A DNA stretch of 15,537 nt. Source: Muribaculaceae bacterium (GTDB lineage: Bacteria > Bacteroidota > Bacteroidia > Bacteroidales > Muribaculaceae). Below are positions 1 to 7,898 of the stretch, one piece after another. A program made the position numbers and the translations under genes. Within the stretch, counting starts at the first letter, position 1, and every line of letters begins with the position of its first letter. The notes under the pieces are model-generated. The model saw nothing but the letters and a program-made list of their open reading frames with translations, was not told where the DNA came from and made no database searches. The DNA lies in assembly GCA_022511505.1 (NCBI GenBank), contig JAFLTK010000244.1, positions 1 to 15,537 on the forward strand, written 5' to 3'.

Positions 1-126
1 ACCACCAAAGTAGTTGCGAACGGTTTGAGGGGTAAGATTGAGTTTGTCGGCAATCATAGTGATTGAGCCGTCGGGCAAACTGTCTTTGATGCGACGCAGG
101 TCGTTGAATGAAATGGTCTTTGTCAT
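1..126 (-). CDS. Small helix-turn-helix DNA-binding protein, N-terminal part only
   Basis: This minus-strand reading frame starts with ATG at 126-124 and stays open to the left edge, so 42 residues are visible and the C terminus is missing. The peptide begins MTKTISFNDLRRIKDSLP and continues with a segment (about residues 24-39, IADKLNLTPQTVRNYF) that reads like a helix-turn-helix: a short helix, a turn at Asn-Leu-Thr, then a recognition helix with Thr-Val-Arg-Asn-Tyr. This suggests a small DNA-binding protein or regulator; I cannot name the family. The gene follows batE in the same direction but is separated from it by 287 bp, so it is probably its own transcription unit. The direct view of the start codon and the clean frame support a real gene. 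The helix-turn-helix call is pattern reading, not a profile match. Confidence 0.6.
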   Translation of the reverse strand, partial: MTKTISFNDLRRIKDSLPDGSITMIADKLNLTPQTVRNYFGG

Positions 127-274
127 GATACTATAGTTTTAGGGGACAGGCAACGAAAAGGCTATAAACCTGACGGAGAGACGCGACCCTCGCGATGCCA
201 AATTCCGGTTAATAACTCATTTTGGTTTATTGCGTGTTAAATTTAGGCAGAATGATTGAGGTGACCAAATAAAA

Positions 275-312
275 ATTAAAAGTTTTTATATGTTATAAAA
301 CATGTTTTTAAT
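275..312 (-). terminator. Possible AT-rich terminator after batE
   Basis: An interrupted inverted repeat is visible: ATTAAAA (275-281) pairs with TTTTAAT (306-312), and inside it ATGTT (290-294) pairs with AACAT (299-303) around a 4-nt loop. Read on the minus strand, the structure is followed by TTTTTATTT (274-266). It lies about 100 nt beyond the batE stop. The stem has almost no G-C pairs, so it would be a weak terminator at best. Confidence 0.25.
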
Positions 313-353
313 GGTCGGGTGGCAAAATGTCGCTAAATCAAGAATTTATATCT

Positions 354-388
354 CAAATTTATTTTGAAACTATTTCTTTACTTTCAAA
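354..388 (-). promoter_or_regulatory. Possible Bacteroidota-type promoter for the helix-turn-helix gene
   Basis: Read on the minus strand, 361-354 is TAAATTTG, which fits the Bacteroidota -7 consensus TAnnTTTG. A TTTG that could act as the -33 element lies at 388-385, but the spacer is 23 bp against the usual 19-21. It would give a leader of roughly 220 nt that passes through the AT-rich inverted repeat at 275-312. The call is weak because of the spacer and because AT-rich DNA often matches by chance. Confidence 0.3.
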
Positions 389-413
389 ATAATAGGAAAA
401 TGTCCGTCGACGG

Positions 414-1196
414 TTAAATTACTTCGACGGCATCGGCGTTAATCCACGCGCGGGGGCTGTTGTCAAACTCGACGTCGAGCCACGTGGTGGTTTCGTCGCC
501 ATTTTTGACGTTAACCTCGTCGAGAATCTCGACAATGCTACCCTCGTGGAGCATAAATGCCTCCTCGGCGGCCGAGGTCGGCACACGCGGAGCCGTTGAC
601 AGAATTACCGACGGGGCAATCACGACGGCGCGGTCGGTAGCCGACGCGAGGGCGGCGGCTCTAAGCCCGAAGATTACCGCAACGATTGCCAGCAGCAACA
701 TGATGCCGCCGCCAAAAAAGCCGGTTTTCTGGGCATGGACGCCGCCTGCGAAGAAGTAGAGCAGGACACCGGCACCGAACAACGCGAAGCAAACGATGGC
801 GATGATTGCCCACGCATTGGCGCTGAATGTCGAGGCTACTGCGTCAACAACGCTACCCAGGAACGTTCCGCGCTCGCCGGGTCGGTCGGTCAGTCGCGAG
901 TTGATGAAGTCAAGGTTGGCCTTAGCATCCTTATTGCGCGGGTTCAATTTGAGCGCGCGCTCATAGTTTAGGATGGCGCGGGGAATTGAGCCTGTTCGAT
1001 AATAGCAATTTCCGATGTTGTAAAATAATGCCGATGATGGGCCAACCGAGTCAATCTCGGCTTGATACAATTTGGCAGCCTCGATATAGTTTTTGCCAAG
1101 ATAGGCCGAGTCGGCAGCCGCGGTCAGTTCACTCGCGTTGATGACGGGACATGTAGCGAGCACGCTGAGTATAAATATAATAATGTGTTGCTTCAT
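414..1196 (-). CDS. batE: BatE: TPR and SH3-like membrane protein
   Basis: This 260-residue protein is the last gene of the Bat locus. I start it at ATG 1196 because the next residues, MKQHIIIFILSVLATC, form a signal peptide (about 1-21, ending Val-Ile-Asn-Ala). An upstream ATG at 1241 would bury this and overlap batD. Residues 22-97 form about two TPR repeats, including the motif ALFYNIGNCYYRTG and the ending ALKLNPRNKDAKANL. Two membrane segments follow at about 128-150 and 158-180. Residues 188-260 look like a bacterial SH3-type domain (LHEGSIVEIL, then TTTWLDVEF, ending AWINADAVEVI). The order TPR, membrane pair, SH3 is the family's usual plan. It is likely anchored in the inner membrane with TPR and SH3 parts facing the periplasm, where it may bind partner Bat proteins or cell wall. 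It lies 28 nt after batD, so cotranscription is likely. Confidence 0.88.
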   Translation of the reverse strand: MKQHIIIFILSVLATCPVINASELTAAADSAYLGKNYIEAAKLYQAEIDSVGPSSALFYNIGNCYYRTGSIPRAILNYERALKLNPRNKDAKANLDFINSRLTDRPGERGTFLGSVVDAVASTFSANAWAIIAIVCFALFGAGVLLYFFAGGVHAQKTGFFGGGIMLLLAIVAVIFGLRAAALASATDRAVVIAPSVILSTAPRVPTSAAEEAFMLHEGSIVEILDEVNVKNGDETTTWLDVEFDNSPRAWINADAVEVI

Positions 1197-1224
1197 TTTA
1201 GTCAGTAGGGAAGTGGTTTGACAA

Positions 1225-3030
1225 TCAATTTTTTGATTCAAGCCGACCTATCGCTTGGGCGGCACGGTCATAGACTTCGTTCATGCGGGCCGAACTATCG
1301 GGGGTATATCGAGCCATCTCACAGTCGTCAAGAATAGAGATGATAGAATCGATAACCTCGGGTTTGGCGCCATAGTTGGTAAGTTCGGCCGAGATATTGT
1401 CGCGTGACAGTTTGGAGACAGGGATGACAAGTTTGTCAGAAAGGTATCCCCACATTGCCCGCAGCATTTCTTCATAGAACTCGTCGGCCTTGCCGCGTTC
1501 CATGAAACCGCGTGCGGCTTTCAGTCGACGGCGAGCAACCTTGCCGGCGCGAGCCAAGCGGGTACCGACGATGTCGGCGGCACGGCGTGCGCGGAGACGG
1601 TAGATGACGATAATGGCGCCAACAAGAATGATTATGACCGGGAAAATCAGCCAATAGTATAATGTGTAGAACAACGGCTCGGATGCTCGACGTCCTGATG
1701 CTCCCATCTGAATGTTGAGAATATCGGTGTTGCGAATTTTGACGGCGCCACCGGCATCCTTGGCATCGCTACCCTTGGCCACGTTGATTGTGTGACTCGG
1801 CAGATTGACGGTCTCGTAACGACCCGACGCCGGGTTGAAGTAGACAAAGTTGCCACCGGGGATTGTGAATGTGCCAACGCTCTGTGGCACAAACGTGTAG
1901 TCAATCACCATCTTGCCGCTGACGGTCGACCCGTTGACCTTGGCCGTGATGTCGCTTTTGGGGCTGTACTGCTCCATCTCGGCGGGGAAATCGACCGCTG
2001 GCTCGTGGAGATACTTGATGTTGCCCGTACCGGTGATGGTGTAGACAAGTGTAGCCGGATCGTTGGTTTTAAAGGTGTTGCCAACAAGGCGGGTTGTCGC
2101 TTCAAAAGTACCGACCGCACCGCTGAAACCGGCGGGACGAGGTTCGGGTAGCGGTTTGACTTCAATTGTGCCCGTGTTTGACGAAACTTTTAGTTTGCGC
2201 TCCTTGGGTTCGCGGATTGTGAACAATCCCATGTTAACGTGGTCATACTGAACAACGTTCAAGTCATATTCACCCGAATTGATGGTCAGTTTGCCGGTTG
2301 TTTGCGGGAAGATGATACATTTCTTCAACACGGCCGTCATGTAGTTTTGGCCGTTGTAATTCTCCATTTTACCCATTAGGTTGCCGACGTCAACTTCCTC
2401 GATAAGACAGCCGTCAAACGACGGTTGGCGCGTGGTCATGAACGACGAGATAGAGTATTTGGTGAAGATTTTGATTGTACATTCAATGGCCTCTTGCTCG
2501 TAGGCGGTCGTTTTGTTGAAAATGATGCGGACAAAGAGGTCGTTGGGGTTGACCGAGCGATCGGCCGTCTGGGTGTCGGGGTCATCCACGCTGACCGGGT
2601 TTCGTTGACCCGGCGAGTTACCGCCTTGCGATTGGTTCCGACCGCGGCTGTTCCCGTCGACAACGGTAATAGTTGCCGGTTTGGTTACCAGCGTTTTAGG
2701 ACCTACAATGATAGTGGCCGCCGGAATCGTGAATGTGCCCACCCGCTCGGCGCGATATATAAATGTGTAGTCGACACGGGTTGACGACTCTGACTTTCCG
2801 TTATAGGATTTGAACGATGACGAATAGGATGTCGACGGGCCGAAAATCAGTTTGCAACCCTCGATTTGAGGGGCGTTGAGGTCGTCACCCTCGGCGTCGA
2901 CAAGCGAGTAGGTTACCGAAAACTTTTCGCCGACCGGGACCTGTGACGGCGCGTTTAAGGTAAATGATGCTGCCAGGATTGAGTTTAATCCCAGCACCAT
3001 CATTATGAGTATCGATAGTATCTTTTTCAT
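1225..3030 (-). CDS. batD: BatD: membrane-anchored beta-rich Bat protein
   Basis: This 601-residue protein has a clear signal peptide (MKKILSILIMMVLGLNSILA). A long extracytoplasmic region of Ig-like beta repeats follows, including phrases such as VPVGEKFSVTYSL near the start and a related PATLVYTITGTGN near residue 330. Short repeats of the form GTFTIPAA / GTFTIPGG appear at about residues 100 and 390, suggesting duplicated beta domains. One membrane helix lies at about 454-478, followed by a basic stretch and a helical cytoplasmic tail of about 120 residues (for example EFYEEMLRAMWGYLSDKL). Length and layout match the BatD / oxygen-tolerance family. In other Bacteroidota, loss of Bat proteins affects aerobic or stress survival; the molecular role is not settled. 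The gene starts 60 nt after batC and stops 28 nt before batE. Confidence 0.88.
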   Translation of the reverse strand: MKKILSILIMMVLGLNSILAASFTLNAPSQVPVGEKFSVTYSLVDAEGDDLNAPQIEGCKLIFGPSTSYSSSFKSYNGKSESSTRVDYTFIYRAERVGTFTIPAATIIVGPKTLVTKPATITVVDGNSRGRNQSQGGNSPGQRNPVSVDDPDTQTADRSVNPNDLFVRIIFNKTTAYEQEAIECTIKIFTKYSISSFMTTRQPSFDGCLIEEVDVGNLMGKMENYNGQNYMTAVLKKCIIFPQTTGKLTINSGEYDLNVVQYDHVNMGLFTIREPKERKLKVSSNTGTIEVKPLPEPRPAGFSGAVGTFEATTRLVGNTFKTNDPATLVYTITGTGNIKYLHEPAVDFPAEMEQYSPKSDITAKVNGSTVSGKMVIDYTFVPQSVGTFTIPGGNFVYFNPASGRYETVNLPSHTINVAKGSDAKDAGGAVKIRNTDILNIQMGASGRRASEPLFYTLYYWLIFPVIIILVGAIIVIYRLRARRAADIVGTRLARAGKVARRRLKAARGFMERGKADEFYEEMLRAMWGYLSDKLVIPVSKLSRDNISAELTNYGAKPEVIDSIISILDDCEMARYTPDSSARMNEVYDRAAQAIGRLESKN

Positions 3031-3090
3031 CGTGTCTTGAATCGTGTTATGAGTTGGTGGAAAGAGGGGCCGTAGAAAAGTAATGTAAGA

Positions 3091-3864
3091 TTACCACGGG
3101 TTACCGGTGACTCGGTTGTTTGACCGGTTTCCTTGCTTGCCCTGTTGCAACTGGATGCGACGGCGCGTAGCGGCTTCCTCGTTTTCCATCGTTTTCAGAA
3201 TTTGTTCCATATTCTGGTCATTGATGTTGCTCGGCTGTTGCTGAGGCGGTTGATTCTGCTTGTCCTCCGGTTGCTCAGGCTTCTGCTGTTCCTGTTGGTC
3301 TTGCTGCTGTTGCTGTTGCTCTTGTTGTTGCTGCTGTTGCTGGTTTTGGTTGTCTTGATTCTGTTGCTGTTCAAGTTTCAACTGAGCGAGACGCAGGTTT
3401 TCGCGGGCTTGCTCGTTATATGGGTTTATTCTTAGGGCGCCTTTATACATTTCAATTGCCTCTCGATAATTCTGACCGTCGTAGGCCATGTTACCGAGGT
3501 TGTAGAATGATTTTTCGATGAGTTCGGGCTTGACCTTTGATGTTTTTGGGTCAGCGGAGAGGGAGATGAAAGTGTTGCGGGCACGACTCATAGAACTGTT
3601 AGGGTCTTGAAGATCAGAAATTTTGCCTTGGCGCAACAACGCCGACGCGAGGTTAAATTGAGCGACCTCTGAAGTGGGGTCAACTTCGAGCGCTTTTTGA
3701 TATTTAACCTCGGCTTCGCTCCATCGCTCTTGTTTGAATAGACGGTTGCCTTCGATAATCAAATTGCGAGCCTCGCGGTAGTTATCGGCTGCCGAGGCGT
3801 TGCCGACGGTTATGATGCTGATTGCAATAGCAATAGCGAGGCGAGTTATATTTTTGAGTATCAT
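3091..3864 (-). CDS. batC: BatC: TPR protein with a glutamine-rich tail
   Basis: This 257-residue protein begins with a signal-like hydrophobic segment (about 8-25, ending GNASAAD), so it is probably exported or anchored. TPR-like units are seen at about 29-66 (ending ALEVDPTSEVAQFNLASALL) and 115-152 (YNLGNMAYDGQNYREAIEMY and ALRINPYNEQARENL). From about 166 to 210 the chain is extremely glutamine rich (about 28 of 45 residues), then ends with a basic, Asn-Arg-Gly-rich tail closing in NPW. TPR plus a low-complexity tail is typical of BatC in Bacteroidota. The ATG follows the batB stop with no gap (TAAATG), so translation is probably coupled. It may act as a scaffold between the VWA proteins and BatD/BatE; that role is inferred. 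Confidence 0.87.
   Translation of the reverse strand: MILKNITRLAIAIAISIITVGNASAADNYREARNLIIEGNRLFKQERWSEAEVKYQKALEVDPTSEVAQFNLASALLRQGKISDLQDPNSSMSRARNTFISLSADPKTSKVKPELIEKSFYNLGNMAYDGQNYREAIEMYKGALRINPYNEQARENLRLAQLKLEQQQNQDNQNQQQQQQQEQQQQQQDQQEQQKPEQPEDKQNQPPQQQPSNINDQNMEQILKTMENEEAATRRRIQLQQGKQGNRSNNRVTGNPW
3235..3369 (-). repeat. Glutamine-codon repeat tract inside batC
   Basis: CAA and CAG codons dominate the minus strand here, with a few Asp, Glu, Asn, Pro and Lys codons between. The longest uninterrupted runs are seven and six Gln codons. Mixed CAA/CAG use means it is not a pure trinucleotide repeat, but length changes between strains by slippage are plausible. Confidence 0.9.
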
Positions 3865-4932
3865 TTATTTCTTTTTATTACGATTAAAGAATGTGTAGCG
3901 GGAGAGCCACGAGATAGTGCGGTTAAGCATCGCAGCCTCTATAACGAGCAGAATCAGAGCAATCCAAGCAAAGAATGGGAACTGCTGGCTGCGCGGCGTT
4001 ACCGAGCGCTTGAGATATTCGGTTTTGGCAAGCGTTGACAGTTGCTCGTCAAGGTCATTTATAGCGGTTGACGATGCACCATCAACAAAGATACCTTTGC
4101 CTGCACGCGCAATCTTTTCGGCGGTCTCGGCGTCGAGAGCCGAGCGTGCAATCTGGCCGTTGTTGTCGCGCATATACTCGTGCATTCGCGACTCAGAAAC
4201 GGGTATGGGCATTGGCTCGCCGCTACCGATGCCGATAACGTCGACTTGAATGCCGGCCGATGCTGCTTTCTTGGCCATCGCGATAGCGTCGTCTTCAAAG
4301 TTCTCACCGTCGGTGATTATAATAATGGCTTTTTGGAACTTGTCGTCGGGGGTGAAATTGCTCATCGCCATCTCGATAGCCGCGCCGATGGCAGTACCCT
4401 GGGTCGGTACCATCTCGGTTGAAATGGAGTTGATGAACATTTTGGCCGAAATATAGTCGGAGGTGATAGGCAATTGGGTGTAGGAATCACCGGCAAAGAC
4501 GATTAGACCAACTTTGTCATCGGTCATCTTGTTGATGAGACGCTCGAGCAGATGCTTTGCGCGACGCAGGCGGTCGATACCGTCGGGTTCGTCGGTCGAC
4601 GAGGCGAGCATCGAGCGCGAGACGTCGAGACAAATCATAACCTCGATACCGCGAGCCGTTTTCTCCTCGCCGGCATCGTCGGTGCCGGGTGAAACAGTCG
4701 ATACCGGTCGGGCCAAAATGATGACAACCATGGCGAGTGCGGCCATGATGATAGAAAATTTAACCCAAGGGACATATTTTGACGCGTCGGGCATCAAGCG
4801 GGTCAAAATCTCGGGTTTGCCAAATCGCGCAAGTCGACGGTGACCGGCTGCCCTTGACCACGCAAAGAGCAGAATTGCTACCGGGATGATGAGTAGCAGA
4901 TATAGCAGATGAGGATAAACAAAGGTTATCAT
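3865..4932 (-). CDS. batB: BatB: inner-membrane von Willebrand A protein
   Basis: This 355-residue protein has two N-terminal membrane helices (about 7-24 and 57-75), a VWA domain from about 95 to 300, and a C-terminal membrane helix (about 318-337) before a basic end. The metal-binding MIDAS site is intact: Asp103-x-Ser105-x-Ser107 in MICLDVSRSMLA, Thr180 in TQGTAIG, and Asp208 in IITDGEN. The helices at both ends place the VWA domain on one face of the inner membrane. By family knowledge it works with BatA as a metal-dependent protein-binding module. The start is fixed by the membrane segment right after the ATG and by 19 nt of spacing from batA. Its stop touches the batC start codon. Confidence 0.9.
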   Translation of the reverse strand: MITFVYPHLLYLLLIIPVAILLFAWSRAAGHRRLARFGKPEILTRLMPDASKYVPWVKFSIIMAALAMVVIILARPVSTVSPGTDDAGEEKTARGIEVMICLDVSRSMLASSTDEPDGIDRLRRAKHLLERLINKMTDDKVGLIVFAGDSYTQLPITSDYISAKMFINSISTEMVPTQGTAIGAAIEMAMSNFTPDDKFQKAIIIITDGENFEDDAIAMAKKAASAGIQVDVIGIGSGEPMPIPVSESRMHEYMRDNNGQIARSALDAETAEKIARAGKGIFVDGASSTAINDLDEQLSTLAKTEYLKRSVTPRSQQFPFFAWIALILLVIEAAMLNRTISWLSRYTFFNRNKKK

Positions 4933-4951
4933 TGTGCTTGCTTTCAGTTGG

Positions 4952-5938
4952 TTAAGGGATAGTTCTAAGGATTGTCAGTCTCAACAGCAGTTGCAGCAAA
5001 ATCAGAGCAAGCACTGCAAATGCCCAGGGAGTATAATCATCCTCGGTGTGAGAAAAATTCTGTACATCCATCTTGGTTTTCTCCAGACGGTCGATTTCTT
5101 CAAAAATATCGGCGAGTACTCGGTTGCCGGTTGCGCGGAAGTATTTACCGCCGGTCATCGACGAAATTTTTTGCAACGTAGCCTCGTCAATGACAACCGG
5201 GAGATTGACATAACTGATGCGGCCAAACTGGTCCTCTTGGGGGAACGGAGCCGTCCCGTTGCTACCGATGCCAATAGTGTAAACCTTGATGCCGAGCTTT
5301 GCGGCAATCTCGGCGGCGGTCAGCGGGGCGACGACACCGGTGTTGTTGGAGCCGTCGGTCAGCAGGATAATGCTTTTGCTTTTGGCTTTGCCCTCTTTGA
5401 TGCGGTTAATAGATGTAGCCAGACCGTCGCCTATGGCTGTACCGTCGTGAAGCATGCCCATCGAGATGTCGTGTATATAGTTGGTGATGAGCGAGCGGTC
5501 GGTTGTCATCGGCACACCGGTAAAACTCTCGGCGGCAAAGATGACAACGCCCATGTTGTCGCTTTCACGTCCGGCAACAAACTTGGCTGCGACATCTTTT
5601 GCGGCCTCAAAGCGGTCGGGCTTGAAGTCGCGGGCCAACATACTTGTCGAGATATCGAGTGCCAGGATGATGTCGGTGCCCTCGGTTTGAGAGGTGCTCC
5701 ATGAGTCACGCGTCTGCGGTCGAGCGATAATGACAATTATAACGCCGATTGTCAGTACTTTAAGCGCAAACAGCACGTCGGTCATATACTCTTTCCACGA
5801 GCGCGGCAGGCGGGCAACGGCGGCGAGAGTCGACACTCCGAGCGTTGAATAGTAACGGTTACGTTTATACATATACCACCCAATCAGCGGCACGAGCAGT
5901 AACAGGAGCCAAAGAAGGCGGGGATTTGCAAAAAGCAT
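4952..5938 (-). CDS. batA: BatA: inner-membrane von Willebrand A protein
   Basis: This 328-residue protein has the same plan as BatB: membrane helices at about 7-23 and 55-72, a VWA domain at about 88-285, and a membrane helix at about 303-322. MIDAS residues are visible: Asp95, Ser97 and Ser99 in ALDISTSM, Thr167 in HDGTAIGDG, and Asp195 in LLTDGSNNTG. The N-terminal phrase FANPRLLWLLLL is typical of BatA. I call this copy BatA and the next BatB because it comes first in the transcript and is closer to the MoxR and DUF58 genes, the usual order. It likely forms a membrane complex with BatB, BatC and BatE. It starts 25 nt after the preceding gene and ends 19 nt before batB. Confidence 0.9.
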   Translation of the reverse strand: MLFANPRLLWLLLLLVPLIGWYMYKRNRYYSTLGVSTLAAVARLPRSWKEYMTDVLFALKVLTIGVIIVIIARPQTRDSWSTSQTEGTDIILALDISTSMLARDFKPDRFEAAKDVAAKFVAGRESDNMGVVIFAAESFTGVPMTTDRSLITNYIHDISMGMLHDGTAIGDGLATSINRIKEGKAKSKSIILLTDGSNNTGVVAPLTAAEIAAKLGIKVYTIGIGSNGTAPFPQEDQFGRISYVNLPVVIDEATLQKISSMTGGKYFRATGNRVLADIFEEIDRLEKTKMDVQNFSHTEDDYTPWAFAVLALILLQLLLRLTILRTIP

Positions 5939-5963
5939 ATTTATAGTCTAATAGAATAGTTTC

Positions 5964-6926
5964 TTATTTTTGTGAAGCATTGTTTTCGGCGGGCGTTTCG
6001 GGGCGTTCAACCGGCTTGGTGTCCTCGACAAACTGCAATGCCGATTCAAACGCGGCGGTATTGTCGGCCGGGAGCGGGCGAACCTTTGCAAACTTAACAA
6101 AGTCGGCAATCTCAAGAACTCGCTTCACTAGATCTTGCGACGGACTGGTCTCACTGTTGGAGCGAATAGCATCAATAATCTGCGACGAGGTCATTTCCAT
6201 CGCGTTGATGCCAAAACGGCGGTCGAGGTATACACGCAAGATTTCGGTCAGACGAGTGTAATACTCTTTTTCGCGCCCCATCTCACAGAGATGTTCTTCA
6301 CGCAGCACTCCAAGTTCTCGAATCGCAACGTTGTAGGGCGGTTCAACCTTCTTGGGTTTCGGGACTTTGCCGCGACGCAACCATTTGTACCAAATATAGA
6401 TGCCGATGGCAATCACAGCCAGGACAAGCAGAATCCATATACCCCAATCGATGACCCAATCGGGCACATAGTCGAGCAGTTTGCGGTCGACGGTGCTGAC
6501 GTCGGCGTAAGGGTGTATATTGACCAGACTGTCGACATTTACCGGATATACCTTTAGGGTAACAGTGTTGGAGGCAATAGTTTCGCCCGTAGGAGCAACG
6601 ATTTTGACAGGCGGAATCACATAGAGTCCCGAGTCAAAGGATTGCAAGACGAGGTCTTTTTTAATCTCGATGCGTCCCGAGCCGAGAGAGACCGTGTCGC
6701 CGGCGGTCTGGGAATGGAGCTCGACGCCGTCGACAAACACGTCGGGGATATCGACAAGCGTTGCCGGAGTCTGTCCGTCGGTGACAATATTGACGTGCAT
6801 CGTTGTCACCCCGCCCATTATAATATGAACCGAGTCAATGGCGACCGTCACCGTCGACCTTCCGGCAGCCACGCCGGCTATCGAGGCAAGCATCAGAGTT
6901 ATTGATAGAAATAGATTGCGTAGCAT
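5964..6926 (-). CDS. Bat-locus membrane protein with beta ectodomain and helical cytoplasmic tail
   Basis: This 320-residue protein lies between the DUF58 gene and batA. A signal peptide covers about residues 1-21 (ending GVAAG). An extracytoplasmic beta domain spans about 25-130, with a phrase of BatD type (SGLYVIPPVKIV). One membrane helix is at about 160-180, followed by a basic turn and a cytoplasmic helical region at about 195-300. The tail motif EYYTRLTEILRVYLDRRFGI followed by AMEMTSSQIIDAI resembles the tails of BatD and of DUF4381 proteins from MoxR loci. It is best read as the BatD-like / DUF4381-like partner usually found at this position; I give no symbol because naming is inconsistent. 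It starts 55 nt after the DUF58 gene and ends 25 nt before batA. Function is inferred from context only. Confidence 0.75.
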   Translation of the reverse strand: MLRNLFLSITLMLASIAGVAAGRSTVTVAIDSVHIIMGGVTTMHVNIVTDGQTPATLVDIPDVFVDGVELHSQTAGDTVSLGSGRIEIKKDLVLQSFDSGLYVIPPVKIVAPTGETIASNTVTLKVYPVNVDSLVNIHPYADVSTVDRKLLDYVPDWVIDWGIWILLVLAVIAIGIYIWYKWLRRGKVPKPKKVEPPYNVAIRELGVLREEHLCEMGREKEYYTRLTEILRVYLDRRFGINAMEMTSSQIIDAIRSNSETSPSQDLVKRVLEIADFVKFAKVRPLPADNTAAFESALQFVEDTKPVERPETPAENNASQK

Positions 6927-6981
6927 TTGTTGAAGTTACTCAAAAAGAGATGTTAATCAGAAAGATAGAGGTGACGTGGAA

Positions 6982-7860
6982 CTATCGCATAACGGCTCGG
7001 CGGCGGAAAAGTTCCATCAGCGCCTTGACATAATCCTCGTCGGTTGCAACCGATGCCATGTCGACCTTGCAGCGCTGCATCGTCTGGGTGACTGCTTGGC
7101 GGCGTTCATACCACCATTTGTTGTAAGCGCGACGCACTCGCCCCGACGACGTATTAACCCATCTGTCAATGCCGGTCTCGAGGTCGGTTAAGTGCATAAG
7201 GCCAACCTTGGGCATCTCGCTGTCGCGCTTGTCATAGACTTGAAGCGCTATGAGGTCATGCTTGCGCGAGGCAATAGCAAGCGGCTTGCTGTAGTCATGC
7301 TCGTCGATAAAGTCACTGATGAGAAACGTCGTGCAACGCTTCTTGATTGCATCGGTAAAATATTTCAACGCAACCCCGATGTTTGTACCGGGATTTTCGG
7401 GCTTGAAACCGAGCAACTCGCGGATAATCAGTAGGGTGTGATGGCGACCTTTCTTGGGCGGAATGAACTTCTCAAGTTTATCGGTGAAGAAAATTGCACC
7501 GATTTTGTCGTTGTTTTGAATTGCCGAGAATGCGATAGTGGCGGCAACCTCGGCAATCATTTCACGTTTCTCCATACCGACGGCACCAAACAATCCGCTT
7601 CGCGACATGTCGACAAGAAGCATGACCGTCAGTTCGCGCTCCTCTTCATAAACCTTGACGTAGGGTTTGTTATGTCGAGCAGTGACGTTCCAGTCAATAT
7701 CGCGGATGTCGTCGCCATATTGGTATTCACGAACCTCGGCGAAAGTCATACCGCGGCCTTTGAAGGCCGAGTGGTATTCTCCCGCAAAGATGTCGTTTGA
7801 CAACCCGCGAGTTTTTATCTCAATCTTACGGACTTTTTTTAACAGTTCGTTAGCGTCCAT
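6982..7860 (-). CDS. DUF58 family protein with VWA-like fold
   Basis: This 292-residue protein has no signal peptide or membrane helix, so it is cytoplasmic. The DUF58 signature is clear at about 30-75: FKGRGMTFAEVREYQYGDD, then IRDIDWNVTARHNKPYVK, then YEEERELTVMLLVDMSRS. That last part is a MIDAS-like Asp84-x-Ser86-x-Ser88; further candidate metal ligands are Thr159 in GTNIG and Asp183 in LISDFID. The C terminus is rich in Arg and Trp (RRAYNKWWYERRQ). DUF58 proteins are almost always encoded next to MoxR ATPases and are taken to be their partner or substrate; the exact reaction is unknown. The gene starts 38 nt after moxR. Confidence 0.88.
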   Translation of the reverse strand: MDANELLKKVRKIEIKTRGLSNDIFAGEYHSAFKGRGMTFAEVREYQYGDDIRDIDWNVTARHNKPYVKVYEEERELTVMLLVDMSRSGLFGAVGMEKREMIAEVAATIAFSAIQNNDKIGAIFFTDKLEKFIPPKKGRHHTLLIIRELLGFKPENPGTNIGVALKYFTDAIKKRCTTFLISDFIDEHDYSKPLAIASRKHDLIALQVYDKRDSEMPKVGLMHLTDLETGIDRWVNTSSGRVRRAYNKWWYERRQAVTQTMQRCKVDMASVATDEDYVKALMELFRRRAVMR

Positions 7861-7898
7861 TTACAATAGAAATTGCTTTTTTCAAGGAGGGGGATTTA

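Larger units (their letters stand above)
127..413. other. Intergenic region between batE and the helix-turn-helix gene
   Basis: No convincing gene is seen in these 287 bp. The part next to the helix-turn-helix gene (127-200) is richer in G+C and contains a perfect small hairpin, CGCGA-CCC-TCGCG at 182-194, in what would be the mRNA leader. The part from 240 to 400 is very AT rich. It holds an AT-rich inverted repeat at 275-312 and a possible minus-strand -7 box at 354-361. Confidence 0.6.

Noticed and set aside
404..413. Palindrome CCGTCGACGG next to the batE stop as a terminator
   Set aside because: Only three pairs remain with a usable loop, and no U-run follows on the minus strand.
1149..1151. 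Lipoprotein cysteine at residue 16 of BatE (LATC)
   Set aside because: Thr before Cys is unusual for a lipobox, and a better ordinary cleavage site (VINA-S) follows a few residues later.
1197..1241. Longer batE start at 1241 adding 15 residues
   Set aside because: It would overlap the end of batD and place the hydrophobic signal sequence away from the N terminus. ATG 1196 gives a normal signal peptide and a 28-nt gap.
3133..3435. Plus-strand reading frame rich in leucine, resembling a membrane protein
   Set aside because: The poly-leucine stretch is the reverse complement of the CAA/CAG glutamine tract in batC.
4934..5704. Long plus-strand reading frame (256 codons) opposite batA
   Set aside because: The opposite strand encodes a clear VWA protein with intact MIDAS. 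The plus-strand peptide has no recognisable domain and follows from codon bias of batA.
7884..7890. AAGGAGG as a ribosome-binding site between moxR and the DUF58 gene
   Set aside because: It is on the plus strand; the mRNA of these genes would carry CCUCCUU, the anti-Shine-Dalgarno sequence, so it cannot act as a ribosome-binding site for them.
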